This document shows positions 34,687 to 45,924 of a DNA stretch of 64,000 nt, in pieces; positions within the stretch are counted from its first letter, which is position 1; each line of letters begins with the position of its first letter. Made by a program: the position numbers and the translations under genes. Origin of the DNA: Fragosphaeria purpurea (lineage: Eukaryota; Ascomycota; Sordariomycetes; Ophiostomatales; Ophiostomataceae); assembly GCA_002778095.1 (NCBI GenBank), contig PCDL01000006.1, forward strand, positions 1,952,001 to 2,016,000, written 5' to 3'. Under the pieces are notes generated by a model that worked only from the letters and a program-made list of their open reading frames with translations, was not told the DNA's origin and made no database searches.

Positions 34687-37600
34687 CTGCAAAGCACAAG
34701 CGATCACGGGCACGAAGGAAAAAAATTGACATGTTATTCCTACTACTCTATCTATTACTCTGTCTCCGACGTGTGGATAGCAGTCTAGGTTGGAAAGCTG
34801 GCAGTCGAGGCAACCTAGGAACCCAGGAAAGCGGACAGAAAAAAGAAAAAGCGGGAACGTACGAGGGAGGGAAGCAAACAAGGCAAACGGTGGCGGAGAA
34901 GGGGGAGACGATCGTCTTTCTCTTTTCTCGATCCCGGTGCAAACTCCCGATCGTATTTCATGTTCTGAATGATGGGAATGTTTTTTTTGCCGTTCGCGAG
35001 ATACGTGTGGTAAGATACAAGTACGTCGTAGTTGTACGAAGGAAGTAGAACGTCGCATTGGTTACGGAGGATTAGCGAGGCACTTCCTTGCGCAGATATT
35101 GTACTCGTACTTCCTAACGATACAATGGAGACGTATTACTCCACAGCTCAGTGTAGGAAGGGGTCGAACCCTGATGCCAAAGAGACGACAAAAACACGAG
35201 TGGAGAGACATAGAGAGACCGTTGACGGTGACCCTAACTGAGTCCGGGTGTTAACTCGTACGGACTATCCAACGCGCTTCTGTACATGCCAGCTGCACCG
35301 TCCTCAGTAATATGAAGCATGCCAGGCCGCTTTCGTATGGGTGATCTGACGAGGTATGCGCGCCGTTTCACCCCGTCGTCGTAAGAGCAACGTGTATTGC
35401 AATGCATTGCCGGCTGTACTCCCGTGTTGTATTGAGACATATCATGCTATTTACGATCGCGCTTCGGCCTCGACGGCGTTTCGCTTTGGCGCCGCCGCCG
35501 CCGCGTTTGTCGGAAGTAAATAGGCAAGGGTGTGTGCAGCAACGGGGGCGCAAAACACACTACATGAGATTCTGTACAATCGAGGATTTGAGAAAACAAA
35601 AAAGAAAAAGGAAAAATAGGAAACATAGATTAGAAAATAGGGGTTGGTGGGGGGGGGGGGGTGTAAGTTGTGTCAAACAAGGAAGCGAAAACGGAATAGC
35701 GGGTGGATGGGCACGGCGGAGGGCTGTCCGTCCTCCGCACGCAGGCGCACTGCACGCAGGAATCATACCGGGTGCTACGAGTACCACTCTACAGAAGCAG
35801 AACGCGAAACGAACGAGGGCCATTGTTCGCATTCGATGTGTTTTTGCAAGTATTATCGTAGTACGCCGTACACGGGAGGAAGTGAACAGAAACACCTTTA
35901 TTGTCGCAAATGCCCTTGCTGACTCATGCGAAACGATCAGTAATACGAAGTACGAAAAGCCGGATGGGGCAGCGGAGAGAAAAACAAGGGGTCTCTCACT
36001 CATCAAAGCCAACAAGCGACGCGAACAAGGAAATAAAGGGAAAGATATAAAAAGTATAAAATATAAAATTAAAATTAAAAAAAATGTAATACAGTAAAAT
36101 TTAAAAAGGTTCCTGGTGATCGCCCGTGTTTGGCCCTACGAAGTGCTTGACTTTACGAACATTCGCTCTGTTGGATTTACGACTTCCAATGGAACGCAGA
36201 AAGTAAGGAAAGGGACTCGATAAAACGAACAGGAAAACAAAAAAAGAAAGAGCACCACCGACAGGCAGTTTGCCGTCGTTGGCTGAAAGTACCAAAGTAC
36301 TTCGAAACCATAAAGTGAACACTCCGTCTGACAAGCTAAAAACGGGGAACAGAGGGCCAAACGAACAGGGGTGGGGTCGCTCGCCTCGATCGCCTGCATG
36401 AGGACTAAGTCGCATGCTACTCCTCTTTTCTTCGCAAAGCAGGTCTCGCCCAATCCGTCCCGCTCGCCTCGAAGTTCATGACATCACCACTTGCAGCTGT
36501 CGGCTCCGCCCAGCCAGATAGCGCCGACGCTACCGTAACGCGAAAAAACGGTACCTGTTGCGTTTTCTGTTTTCTTGCCGGCCCTTAGAGTACACAGCCG
36601 GTCATGGCAATTCATACACTTTCGACAGTTGTCCTCGAAAAAAACCCTTGTTTTTCCCCTCTCTTGCTGTCCTCAGTAACCAGCTAATCCTCCCTCCTCC
36701 TTCTTTCCCCTCTTCTCCCTCCCTTCTTAGCTTCCTTCCAAAAGGGTACATGGGGGGTGCCATTTGGTTCTTTCCTCCGTAACTAAAGTTGTATGTGCAA
36801 AATGCGTACGAAGTAGCTTCTTTGGTCGTTCTTTCCCTTGCCGTTCTTTTTTTGGGTGGCAGTTTCGTGGTTCGTACGTCGTACGTCGTACGAGCACCGC
36901 ACGTCGTCCGTTTTCTTTCCTTTTTTTCTCCACCCTTCGCGCGGAAGGTGCGTTTCTGCCTGTCTTCAAGTCGTCCCTGCCTGTCTACTCATCTGTCTGT
37001 CTATCGGTTCCCCCCCCTCTCCAGGCTTAGGCCCCTGGTTGCGTGTTTTGCACGTTATTGCGACCAGAATCCGATGCATGATAACGTGTATGATTTATTT
37101 TATTTTATTTTATTTTATTTTTCCAATTTTATTTTGTTTTTTGCCCCTTGCGACACCACTAACTGCTTCTACCCTAACGCCCGTACCCGGCCAGCACCGG
37201 ATGTACGGTTCACATTGCGTATTGCGCCTTAGAAAGCAAGCAGCTACTGGGCTTGCTTGGCTCTGACTACGAAAGATAGGGCTGCCAAGGCAGGAACGAA
37301 GCAAGACGCTTCCTCATCTCCTGCCTGCTCTTTCCAAGTGCGGTGGGTGCTGGTTGCTTCGCGTTTCCCGTGATGCCATGCCTCCGTTCCTTGCTTTCTT
37401 CGGCTCCCGTTTTGCCATTCCGTCCTTCAGCCTCCTGTCTTCCCCTTCCCACTTTATCTCCTCTTCTCTCTAGTCCGTCTCGTCCCTCATTTCCATTTCC
37501 CTTCATTCTCGTTTTCCATATTTCGAGTTTTCGTTTTTCATTTCCCATTTTTTTTCTTTCCTTTTATTTCGTCTCCCTCGTCCTCGTTTGCTCCCTTCTC

Positions 37601-37995
37601 TTCCTTGTCTTCGGTATCCCTCTCCTCGCCTCCTCCGCTCGTTCTAGCTTTTTCTACTTTACTTTTTATTTTTACTTCATACTTTACTTTCTTCTTTTAC
37701 CTTCTTCTTTTACTTTCGTCTTTCTTACCCCAGCTCATTCGTTTTCTTTTAAAATTGTTCTCTCGACTTCCTCTCTCGGCATCCTCCTTTCTTTCTCGTC
37801 CATTCCTTCTCCGTCCACCCCCCCCCACACACCCTACCCTTCTTTTCTTCCTCTCTATTTTCTTCTCCTCTCATAAAAATCATCCGTTGTTTCGTCTTGT
37901 TATCTTGCTACGCCCGTCTGCCGCATAGTCATAAACGAAACAACGTATTTCTTCTCAGCTGCCACGGCAGATCCTTCTTCCCCTGCTCTCGTCAC

Positions 37996-38030
37996 CGTCA
38001 TCGTCATCGTCATCGTCATCGTCGTCGTCG
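37996..38030. repeat. GTCATC/GTC triplet-based repeat
   Basis: A run of GTCATC hexamers passes into GTC triplets, uninterrupted over about 35 bp in non-coding DNA upstream of the C2H2 gene. The triplet periodicity could mark a leader reading frame, but no protein was recognised. Confidence 0.8.
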
Positions 38031-38212
38031 TATTTGGCCTGCCTGCCATCGTGCTTCTTGGTATTTTGCCGTGGTGTTGTCTTGCTCCCCGATGTTTCAT
38101 TTTTCATTGTTCTCTTCGCCCGTTACATCAGTCATGGTGAGTAAATCGTTTATCTGCGCTTTCTAATGCCCTTATACACATTGCCTTCCCTTTCATCCTG
38201 CCTTCATTTTCC

Positions 38213-38242
38213 TGTTTTCTGTTTTCTGTTTTCTGTTTTCTG
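38213..38242. repeat. TTTTCTG heptamer tandem repeat in the C2H2 gene leader
   Basis: About four consecutive copies of a 7-bp unit lie within the C/T-rich upstream region of the C2H2 gene, followed by a T-rich run. Simple sequence; function unknown. Confidence 0.85.
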
Positions 38243-39105
38243 TCTTTTTTTTCTTTTTTTTTTGTATTCCCTTTTTCATCTGTGTTTTCTTCGCACGTCA
38301 GCACACAAAAGTAAACATCCCATTATCGGATATCCCACGTCCTCGCTACCGCATCAGCGTTTTGATTTTGTTTTTATGGTTTTATTTTCAATCCCTCTCC
38401 CTCTTCTTCTATAGTTCCTCTTGTAATCTTGTTTTGTATCCCCTTTTCTTACCTTTTCCGCTGTTCCTTTTATTGCTTTAAAAAGTAACTCCTGGTGCTT
38501 TTGTTTTCTCGTCTCATTTCCCTCTTCTATTTGTTTTTCCATGAATACAGTCCCGGTGCGCCTCTGGTATCATTCACTCATCGCCAGTTTTGCTTTCAGA
38601 CCAACTTTGTTATTTGAGACATAGGCTCTTAATCATCGGTTTGCTGACAGATGTCATAAAAAAAAGTGAAACTCGTCTCCCATATCAACATTTCGTTTAC
38701 ACCATCTCATCCACATCTCCAACATAAGCCAAGACAGTTTCACTCCTTTTGGGGGAAAAAAAAATACGACCATTCGCTTTCGTTCCTCTTCCGGCCCAAA
38801 CAGGTTATCATCACGATTTGGATCTCTGTCCATCAACACAACAAAGAGTCCTAAGGTGATCTGCACCGAAGCAACCGAGCTGGATCAGAATTGTCTCGTC
38901 CCCTTTTTCAGGTGCTGCTTGATATACGTGACCATACAGGTCGTTTGTCTTACGAGCCAAAACATTTTGCATTATCTATATCTTCTTTAATCTCTCCCGT
39001 TTTTTTGATATCCCTTTTTCTTTTCCCTCAAATAATCACTGGATTATTTCAACTGAATCACTTTCGCTGCGCCGTTTCATTCATCATCATCGCAAACCCG
39101 CCAGC

Positions 39106-40083
39106 ATGCAAATTCGTGACGCCTCGGGACGTCGAGTCTCGCTTCTAAACGAGGACGACGACACCGCCAACGACTACCAGCCCTCATCCTACGACCACTA
39201 CACCGAAGAGCAGTCCGGAAGCGCATCCAGCTCCGGCTATGCGCAAGCCCACGGGTACTACGTGCATTGCGATACCGCTTCTTCATCCCAGATCCCCGAG
39301 CTGCTGCGCTCCGACTCGTTCGACTCCCAAGCGAGCTATGGTCCGTCCTCGCCCCTGACGCCCAATCTGGGCTACTACGACTATGCGAGGATCTACGCTA
39401 CGTCCGATGGCCAGTCGCCAATAGACGACTACTCGATGGACGGCCGCTCCTCTTCCCGCTCCGATAAGAAACGCCCGGCTTCCTTGATTGACGTGGGGCT
39501 GGCGTCGTCTGGTTACCATGATGAGGGGGGGGACTATGCTTCGACGCCCACGACGGCATCGGCGGCCAAGAAATCGTCAACCTCGGAGCGTCCTGGCAAG
39601 CGGTACCCTTGCCGCTACGCCGAGCAATTTCATTGTGATAAGACGTTCACCACATCGGGCCATGCGTCACGTCACTCCAAGATACATTCGGCCGAGAAGA
39701 GCGTGCAGTGCTCGTATGCCGGATGCCCGAAAAAGTTTACCCGCTCCGACAACATGAAACAACACCTGGAAACGCATTTCAAGAAAAGCAGCGACGCGGG
39801 CCGTCGCCCGAGCGCAAGCACAAGTGCAAGCGCAGGCAGCCGTCGATCCGGTTCGTCGAGCAAGTCGGGCCTGTATTTTGGCAGCGGCGAGTTCGCCTCG
39901 CACCAACGTGGCTCCCTGTCCGACGACGCAGCCGACTGGTCTTTGCATCCCGAATTTGATTTGCCGATGCGCCCTTCTCACGGCCGTGGAATCACGGTTA
40001 CTTCAGCATCCAGCCAAAAACCCGTCGGCAACGCGCTCGATGCACTTGTCTATGCGGCGTCGCAGGAGGCAAGCAGAATGTAG
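39106..40083 (+). CDS. flbC: FlbC-like C2H2 zinc-finger developmental regulator
   Basis: A single exon encodes 325 residues. The N-terminal half is Ser/Tyr/Asp-rich and disordered. Two C2H2 fingers lie at about residues 164-226: an atypical first finger (C-x7-C-x12-H-x3-H, in KRYPCRYAEQFHCDKTF) and a canonical second (CSYAGCPKKFTRSDNMKQHL). The run TTSGHASRHSKIHSAEK between them and the fingers' position in the C-terminal half resemble Aspergillus FlbC, a nuclear activator of conidiation upstream of brlA of about 350 residues. A Ser/Gly/Arg linker and a short tail (LDALVYAASQEASRM) follow. The very long C/T-rich upstream region fits a developmentally controlled gene. Assignment to FlbC, rather than a related two-finger factor, is by remembered motif similarity. 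Confidence 0.75.
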   Translation: MQIRDASGRRVSLLNEDDDTANDYQPSSYDHYTEEQSGSASSSGYAQAHGYYVHCDTASSSQIPELLRSDSFDSQASYGPSSPLTPNLGYYDYARIYATSDGQSPIDDYSMDGRSSSRSDKKRPASLIDVGLASSGYHDEGGDYASTPTTASAAKKSSTSERPGKRYPCRYAEQFHCDKTFTTSGHASRHSKIHSAEKSVQCSYAGCPKKFTRSDNMKQHLETHFKKSSDAGRRPSASTSASAGSRRSGSSSKSGLYFGSGEFASHQRGSLSDDAADWSLHPEFDLPMRPSHGRGITVTSASSQKPVGNALDALVYAASQEASRM

Positions 40084-41008
40084 ACGAAGCATTCTTGAAA
40101 CCAAAACCCACCAAAAAAAAGAAAAAGAAAAAAAGAAAGAAAGACGGGGCAGATTCCCCGTTGGGCGGTGCCCCCCCCCACGACTTCACTCTCGGCTTAT
40201 TTGCCACCTCGGTTTACTTCATGCTATGCAACAAACACACGCAAAGTTGTAGGGAGGGTTCCTCTGCGCCACGGGGTACGGGCGCTGGTAGATGGCTCGA
40301 AAGCTTTCTCACCGAGACGCATTCTCTTCCCTTCTGTCCTGATTAAAAAACCCTCACTGGTTTACTAGGCATATTTTGGAAAAGCCTTGCTTTATATGAA
40401 AGAAATTTAATTTTTCTGGTGTCAATACCAGATTGGGGTTTTGTGTTGGGCTTCCTTCGGAAAAAAGGAAGACGCACTTCGGCGCCTTGCGCGTAATATT
40501 TGATACACGATCCTTTAGAGAAACACGTTACATGGGACCAAAGGAAACAAAAGTGGTTTGCGAAGGGCATATACTGTACAGGCGGCGCCATACACGAGCG
40601 TATTCAGCCAGGCGAAACAAGGCGTACTAAGGAAACGGGTTTGATTTTGGATTATGTATATTTTGGGGGGGACAAAAAACCACAGTCTCCTGTCATTCCT
40701 TTTCAATAAGCAACAATTTTAATATGGAGGATCATTTTTTTCTCCTGAAGTGGCAATGTCAGTTCCTTGGTCTCGTACAACACTTGTGCAAGTGAAAGAT
40801 GGAAGATAAAAAAAAGGGGGGGAAGGAATGAAGCAAAAATGGACAGGGGGGAAAATGGCGTCCGAGGATGACTTCACGCACGCCACGCAAAGATGCGGCT
40901 ATTGGCTTCGTTGGTGTATTTCCATGGGACGGCAGACCCTGTACGAGTACATATTTTCCACCATCTCTTCCCTCCCACCCGCGCCATAGGGCGGCATGTC
41001 GTCTTTCC
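40084..41008. other. Intergenic between convergent C2H2 gene and acetate kinase
   Basis: This holds the 3' untranslated regions of both flanking genes. No gene, structured RNA or repeat recognised beyond short A and G runs. Confidence 0.5.
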
Positions 41009-42380
41009 TCAACTCGACTTCCATAGGCTTTTATTTTCCGCAACCTCACGGGCCATCTCCAGCTGCTCGTCTGTCTGGCATACCAGCACGTGGTGTGCTG
41101 CGTCCTTTCCGGTGATGTCGACGACCGTTTGGCCTATTTGTGCGTTGTTGGAAGCGGTGTCGATCGCAAAGCCAAGGCAACTGCACTGTTCGACCACCGC
41201 GGCACGCAAGCGAGCACTGTGTTCGCCGATCCCCCCGGCGAAAACAAGGGCGTCCACCTGGCCGCGAAGCGTCACATAGTACGAGCCGACAAAGCCGCAT
41301 ACGCGGTCGACAAACAGATCAAAAGCGAGCTGGTGAGATGGCTTGTCCGAAGCGGCAATGACACCAAAGTTGGTCGTGCCCGTCAAAGCCTTCCAGCCGG
41401 AGTCCTTGTTCAGGATCTCTTCCGCCTGCGAAATGTGCAGGTCGCTTGTGGACGCCGGCGAGAGCCGGCCTACATCCGAGGCATAATGAAAGACAAGGCT
41501 GCACGTACTGTTAGCCAGCCTCTTGTTATCGTGTTTGTGTATTGTTTGTTTGTTTGGGTTCCCCCCCCCTTCACGCCAGCGTTACAATGCGAGCTCACCT
41601 TGGATCGACACTGCCGCTGCGGGTTGCTCCAGGAAGGCCCGCCAGCGGTGTGAGCCCCATGCTCGTGTCCAAACTTTGGCCGCCCTTGATGGCGCACGCA
41701 GAGGCGCCGCTGCCCAAATGCAAAGCGATCAGATTGGTCTCCTGGATTGGCTTGTCCAAGAAGCCGGAAACGGCGCGCGTGATGAAGGCGTAGCTGAGCC
41801 CGTGGAAGCCGTACTTGCGCAGCATGTTGCTCTTGGCAATGTCCGGGTTGATGGGGTAGGTGCTGATGTGCGGCGGCAAGGTCGAATGGAACTGCGAGTC
41901 AAAGCAGGCCACGTTGGTGGCGCGCGGCAGCTGGCGCAGGCACGCGCGGATGATCTCGAGCGACTTGGCGTTGTGCAGCGGCGCCAGGTCGTTGAGCTTT
42001 TCGAGGTGGGCGTAGGTGTCGCCGATCACCACCTGTGCCGTTGCATAGTCGCCGCCGTGCACGATGCGGTGGGTGATGATGGCGACGTCGTCGTGGCGGC
42101 TGATCGCGGGCAGCGCTGGGTCGTTGACGAGCGTGCGCAGGACAAAGGCAAAGGCGTCGTCCTGGCTGTCGATCTTGGCCGTGCTGTTGATCTTGTCCAC
42201 GGGCACGTCCTTGTGCACAACCGTGCCGCCGCGGCGGTAGTCGAGCGTCGGCGGCGGCGCCGTGAGGCCGTCGACCTGGGCTACGGCCAGCTGCTGCGGC
42301 GTCGCGCCCAAGTCCTCGACAGTGTAGACGGATGCTTTGACCGACGACGACCCGGCGTTGACGGACAGAACGACCTTCAT
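41009..42380 (-). CDS. ack: Acetate kinase
   Basis: Minus-strand exons 42380-41599 and 41498-41009 give 423 residues. The 100-nt intron has branch GCTAAC, and the join reads GSVDPSLVFHYASDVG. Family motifs are the N-terminal VLSVNAGSSSVKASVY (metal/phosphate binding), RIVHGGD, FDSQFHSTLP, KYGFHGLSY (about 188-196), the ASKHA signature LHLGSGASACAIKGGQSLDT, MGLTPLAGLPGATRSG and FAGGIGEHSARLR (about 345). The enzyme interconverts acetyl phosphate plus ADP with acetate plus ATP. In fungi it is thought to work in the cytosol with xylulose-5-phosphate/fructose-6-phosphate phosphoketolase (Xfp), which supplies acetyl phosphate. Xfp is not within this window. All catalytic motifs I can recognise are intact. 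Confidence 0.97.
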
Positions 42381-44069
42381 CGTGTGGGACGGACAAATTG
42401 GCCCCTCGGGGAAGGGTGGAGGAAGCGAAAGAAAACCGGAAGAAGTGGGCTGGAAAGTCAAAATAAAAAAAACAGCAAACAGGGTGAACGGTCGGTCCTT
42501 TTGTTTCCTTCCGGGGACCATTCGGTGCGGGACGTTCCGGTCGAGACAGGGTCGTCCGATGTTAGGGAAAGCGCCTCTTGATTATGGTTTGCAAGCCGTG
42601 TAGCCTCTAAAAAGCGCGTGTTATGTCTCTTTTCTCCTTTCGTTTCCTGGTTTTGAGCTGCTGCGTACGGAGAGTTCCTGACGAAAGTGGGCTGACAATA
42701 AAAGACGTGGCTAATGACGTATCTATTATACAAAAGTATATGTGTGTCGCACAGGAAGCCAAGCCCGTCCCGGAACGGATGGGCCGTTATTAACGAAACG
42801 GTGATAAGGTTCTCGTTTCTGTTAGTGTCGTTTGCGGGGCGTTTCGGCCCACCGTTTCACAGTCCGTTTTCAAGCTGCATTCGCCCCGCCGCAGTGATGC
42901 CACCCACTGTCTTACTCCAGATTGTTTTCTCTTTGACCACGCCCTGGCCATTCACACCACAGCCCCCTTCTCACAAAATCTATATTCCACGGTACCACAT
43001 GCCCGAGACTCTTGGGTGCATCTCCTTCGGCTTGCCCAAAAAGCTTCACCGAAGAGGTCTTGTCAGTGTGAAATACCACATATCCAGGTCCGCCGTTTTC
43101 TTCTTCATGGATATTTTATTTATATTTATTTATATTATATATAAATACAAAAAGCGATTGACAACCATCGCTCGCGGGAAGACTACATTCTGCACTCCCC
43201 TAGTTTCTCTCTCTCTCTCTCTCTGCAATTATTCAACCGGACGACTATAGAAAGGGAACCCGCTAGACTCAACACGGCGAGACAACCACCAGAAAAAAAG
43301 ACCTTCTACACTTCCTTTCGGCTCCACGGAAGTAATACTTCGCTCTTGACTTATATATGGCGGTGTGTCTCTCTACAGACGGCGTCTCGCACGACATACC
43401 TACGTAGTATGTCTCGTATACGCAGGGCTCACGCACTTCCACCGGGGTATTGTGTTCCTGGTTCCACCACCTTTCGTCTTGCTGCCTCTTCAGTCTTCAG
43501 AGTTGAAGGTACTGGTCGGTCTACTTCCAGGGACTATAAGTATGCACATGAAACTCCTCTTTTGCGAACGTTGTCACGCCTTGCCCTCCCTGCTCATCTA
43601 CCGGAATCAGTTGAAAGTCGAGCCTCATGTTTGCAAACCAGGTCTATTATGCCGCTTTCATGAGTTGCTCTCCCCGTTTCTTTCCTATTTTCGTATTCGA
43701 CCGCCTCAAACTCATGCCTGCAGGTGTTTGCAGACGTGCGTATAGGTACACGTTCGGTTTGTCACCCACAATATGTAAGCTCCGCTTGTTCAAGGACTTA
43801 TTTTTACCTTCTTTTTTTTTATTTCGTTTTTGTTCCTTTCCAAATTTGTTGTTCTTGTATCTATGTATAGGGGGGCAAAATCTCTTGTGTTTTTTTTTAC
43901 CATATTCATCGCTCATACAGTTCATAATACTATGTGCGCCGGAGACACAGTTTTTGTGCTCTTTTCGTCCCCAATTCGTTATCCTCCTTCAATCTTTCCG
44001 TTGCCGTCAGTATTGACCGCCGCTAATAGTACCCTGTCGGGTGGTATTTGCTATGTCTCACTTCTTGCG
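42381..44069. other. Intergenic upstream of acetate kinase
   Basis: This is 1.7 kb without a recognised gene. It contains a CT dinucleotide run at about 43208-43225 and AT-rich tracts near 43110-43145. A 105-codon frame at 43346-43663 lacks motifs. The 3' end of the neighbouring minus-strand gene lies at the right edge. Confidence 0.5.
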
Positions 44070-44349
44070 TCAAGTTGGACTGCTGCTTCCCGGCGGCTCT
44101 TCCGCGATTGGGAGCCCAATAACAGACGACGAGGCCCCGGCGTTCGGATTGTCTCCTGGGTAGATTTCCGGCGACGGCAGCTCAAACCGATCGGACGGAA
44201 ACGGCACGCCACAAAATTCGGCGTCTGCACTCTGCGCAAGTGCCCATTGTTCTATAAACCGGTAGTAGTCTGGAACCCGGATGTTGTGGACGGTTAGCGA
44301 AGATGTGCGCAACGGAAGACAGCGAAAAGCGAGAGCGAAAATCAACTCA

Positions 44350-44388
<39 letters not shown>

Positions 44389-45924
44389 GAAAACATACCG
44401 TCAGATCGAGTGAACTGGATTCCGAGATACCGGATATCGAGGCCACTACCTGGAGAAAACGAGGACTCGGTCGAGGGTGGTGACACGGTAGATCCGTGTT
44501 CGGACTGGGACTGCGAGCTGCGGGAGGTGGAAGCATGCGACGAAGAATGAGGTGAATCATGGCGGTGGTGATGACGGCTGCCGTGGCTGCTGTGGCTGCT
44601 GCTGTTATTATTGTTGTTGTTGTTGTGAGTGTGGTTGTGGTGGTGATGGTGGTGCTGGCCCGAGCTTGAGGTCCGCGGTCGCTGGCGCAACGACGACATG
44701 GAGAAGCGGCGTGTGGAGTGGCTGCTGCTGCTGCTTCCGCCGCCGCCGCCGCCGGAGGCCTGAGACGTGCTACCCGACCCGGTCCCTCCACCTCCCTCGC
44801 CCCGTCCTCGGCGTTCACGGGCGTTGATACGGAGGCGGCGATGGCCGTCGTCGCGGTTCTTGATCTCGGTGTCGAACGCGTAAACGAGATATTCCCGGTA
44901 CCGCCGGTCGGTGCGGTTGGCGTAGAATGTGAGATAGTGGTAGGTGGTATAGCGGTCGCGCCACATCTTGAGCCGCTGAATGGAGCCGATGCCGCGCACG
45001 CTGCCAAAGGAGTCGGTGCGGCTGTCCCGGTCGGACCAGAGCACGTCGAGATCGAAGTGGTCCACCAGATCCTGGCCGCGGAGATCGCTTTGGAAGCGGT
45101 GGGATCCCTCGGTCGTCGTGAACTCGTATTTAACCTCCACGTGGTCATCGTGCACAAGAGTGTTGTCGCTCGTGACGTACCGAATGCGGTGCGGCTCCAG
45201 AAAGGTCAGATACAGCTCCATGTCCGATGGCTCGCCATAGGGACGGTGACGGGCGTGCAGCGTATGGGGAAAGATGTCGGTCGGGTTGTTGGACGGCACT
45301 GTTCACGAGTGTGGCACAACAGGTGGTAAGCGGACGCCAGGGGACAGCGACAGAACAAAACAAAGTAAACAGGTGCAGATCCAAAGGGAGCAAACAAAAC
45401 GGGAAAAACGTACAAAAATGCTCCAGGACTTCGCCCTGGTAGCTGCACTGCCATCGAATACGCCGCGGCTCGGTATTGACAATTTCCCACGGACCTAGAT
45501 AGACCGTAGCCTCGTTCGGGGTTCGCTCGAAGAGGATACTTAAAGCGGCAACAAGCAAACAAGACACAAGGACGTTAGAAGAGCTCGGCGCCATAAACAA
45601 GAAAGCGTAACCCCGGCATAAAACGTCTGCGGTCTGGAGGGGAAAAAAAAAAAAAAAAAAGAAGAAGGTAAGCAAAAAGCACGCGCAGAAGCACAAAGCT
45701 GGAGGTTACATTGTTGCCTGATAGCCCGGCGGCCCCAGGTCTAGGGGCCGCAAGGGCGTCGGCGGCGGCGCCGAAGAGTTGGAAGTCACGGCGGACACGG
45801 CGGACGCGGCGGACGAGCTCGGGGTGCGAACGGACGCGTTGGTGCTGGTATACGTATAAGCAGAGGACGGGGGGTAGCCGAGGGAAGATGCAGCGTAGGA
45901 GGAAGACGACCCAGACGCGGCCAT
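44070..45924 (-). CDS. Unrecognised four-exon protein, probably conserved in moulds
   Basis: Minus-strand exons 45924-45710, 45538-45414, 45298-44399 and 44269-44070 give 479 residues with all phases consistent. The joins read QATIILFERTP, EHFLPSNNPTD and FTRSDDYYRFIEQW. The N-terminus is Ala/Ser-rich. A structured core (about 72-245) begins ILFERTPNEATVYLGPWEIV and includes RRIRWQCSYQGEVLEHF and LTFLEPHRIRYVTSDN. A Gly/Ser/His/Asn low-complexity insert of about 150 residues follows, with runs of His and Asn. A C-terminal segment (IRYLGIQFTRSDDYYRFIEQ...DAEFCGVPFPSDRFELP) then resumes ordered sequence. There is no signal peptide or membrane helix. I do not recognise the family. Intron 3 contains an AC/GT microsatellite close to its donor. 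Confidence 0.85.
44351..44387. repeat. AC dinucleotide microsatellite inside an intron
   Basis: This is a run of about 18 AC units (GT on the transcribed minus strand). It lies about 10 bases downstream of the intron 3 donor (GTATGT at 44398) of the 44070-45924 gene. Dinucleotide runs of this length are usually polymorphic. GT-rich tracts near a donor can supply competing GT sites. Confidence 0.95.

Larger units (their letters stand above)
32979..39105. other. 6-kb gene-poor region with long leader of the C2H2 gene
   Basis: No gene called. From about 36550 to 39100 the plus strand is strongly C/T-rich with iterated simple sequence: TTTTA pentamers at about 37093-37122, GTCATC/GTC triplets at 37996-38030, and a TTTTCTG heptamer at about 38213-38242. 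I read this as the promoter and long leader of the plus-strand C2H2 gene. A donor-like GTGAGT directly after an ATG near 38135 may mark a leader intron. TACGTCGTA copies lie at 35022, 36875 and 36882, and TACTCCGTA at 34485. A possible orphan exon on the minus strand (34686-34528) is listed separately. Confidence 0.5.

Noticed and set aside
35150..35250. tRNA-like B-box (GGTTCGACCCC on the minus strand)
   Set aside because: No A-box, acceptor stem or anticodon arm can be drawn at the right spacing.
35234..35440. 68-codon minus-strand frame with a start codon
   Set aside because: Weak codon character and no neighbours or splice partners. Considered as an upstream exon for 34528-34686 but the phases and gap gave no convincing join.
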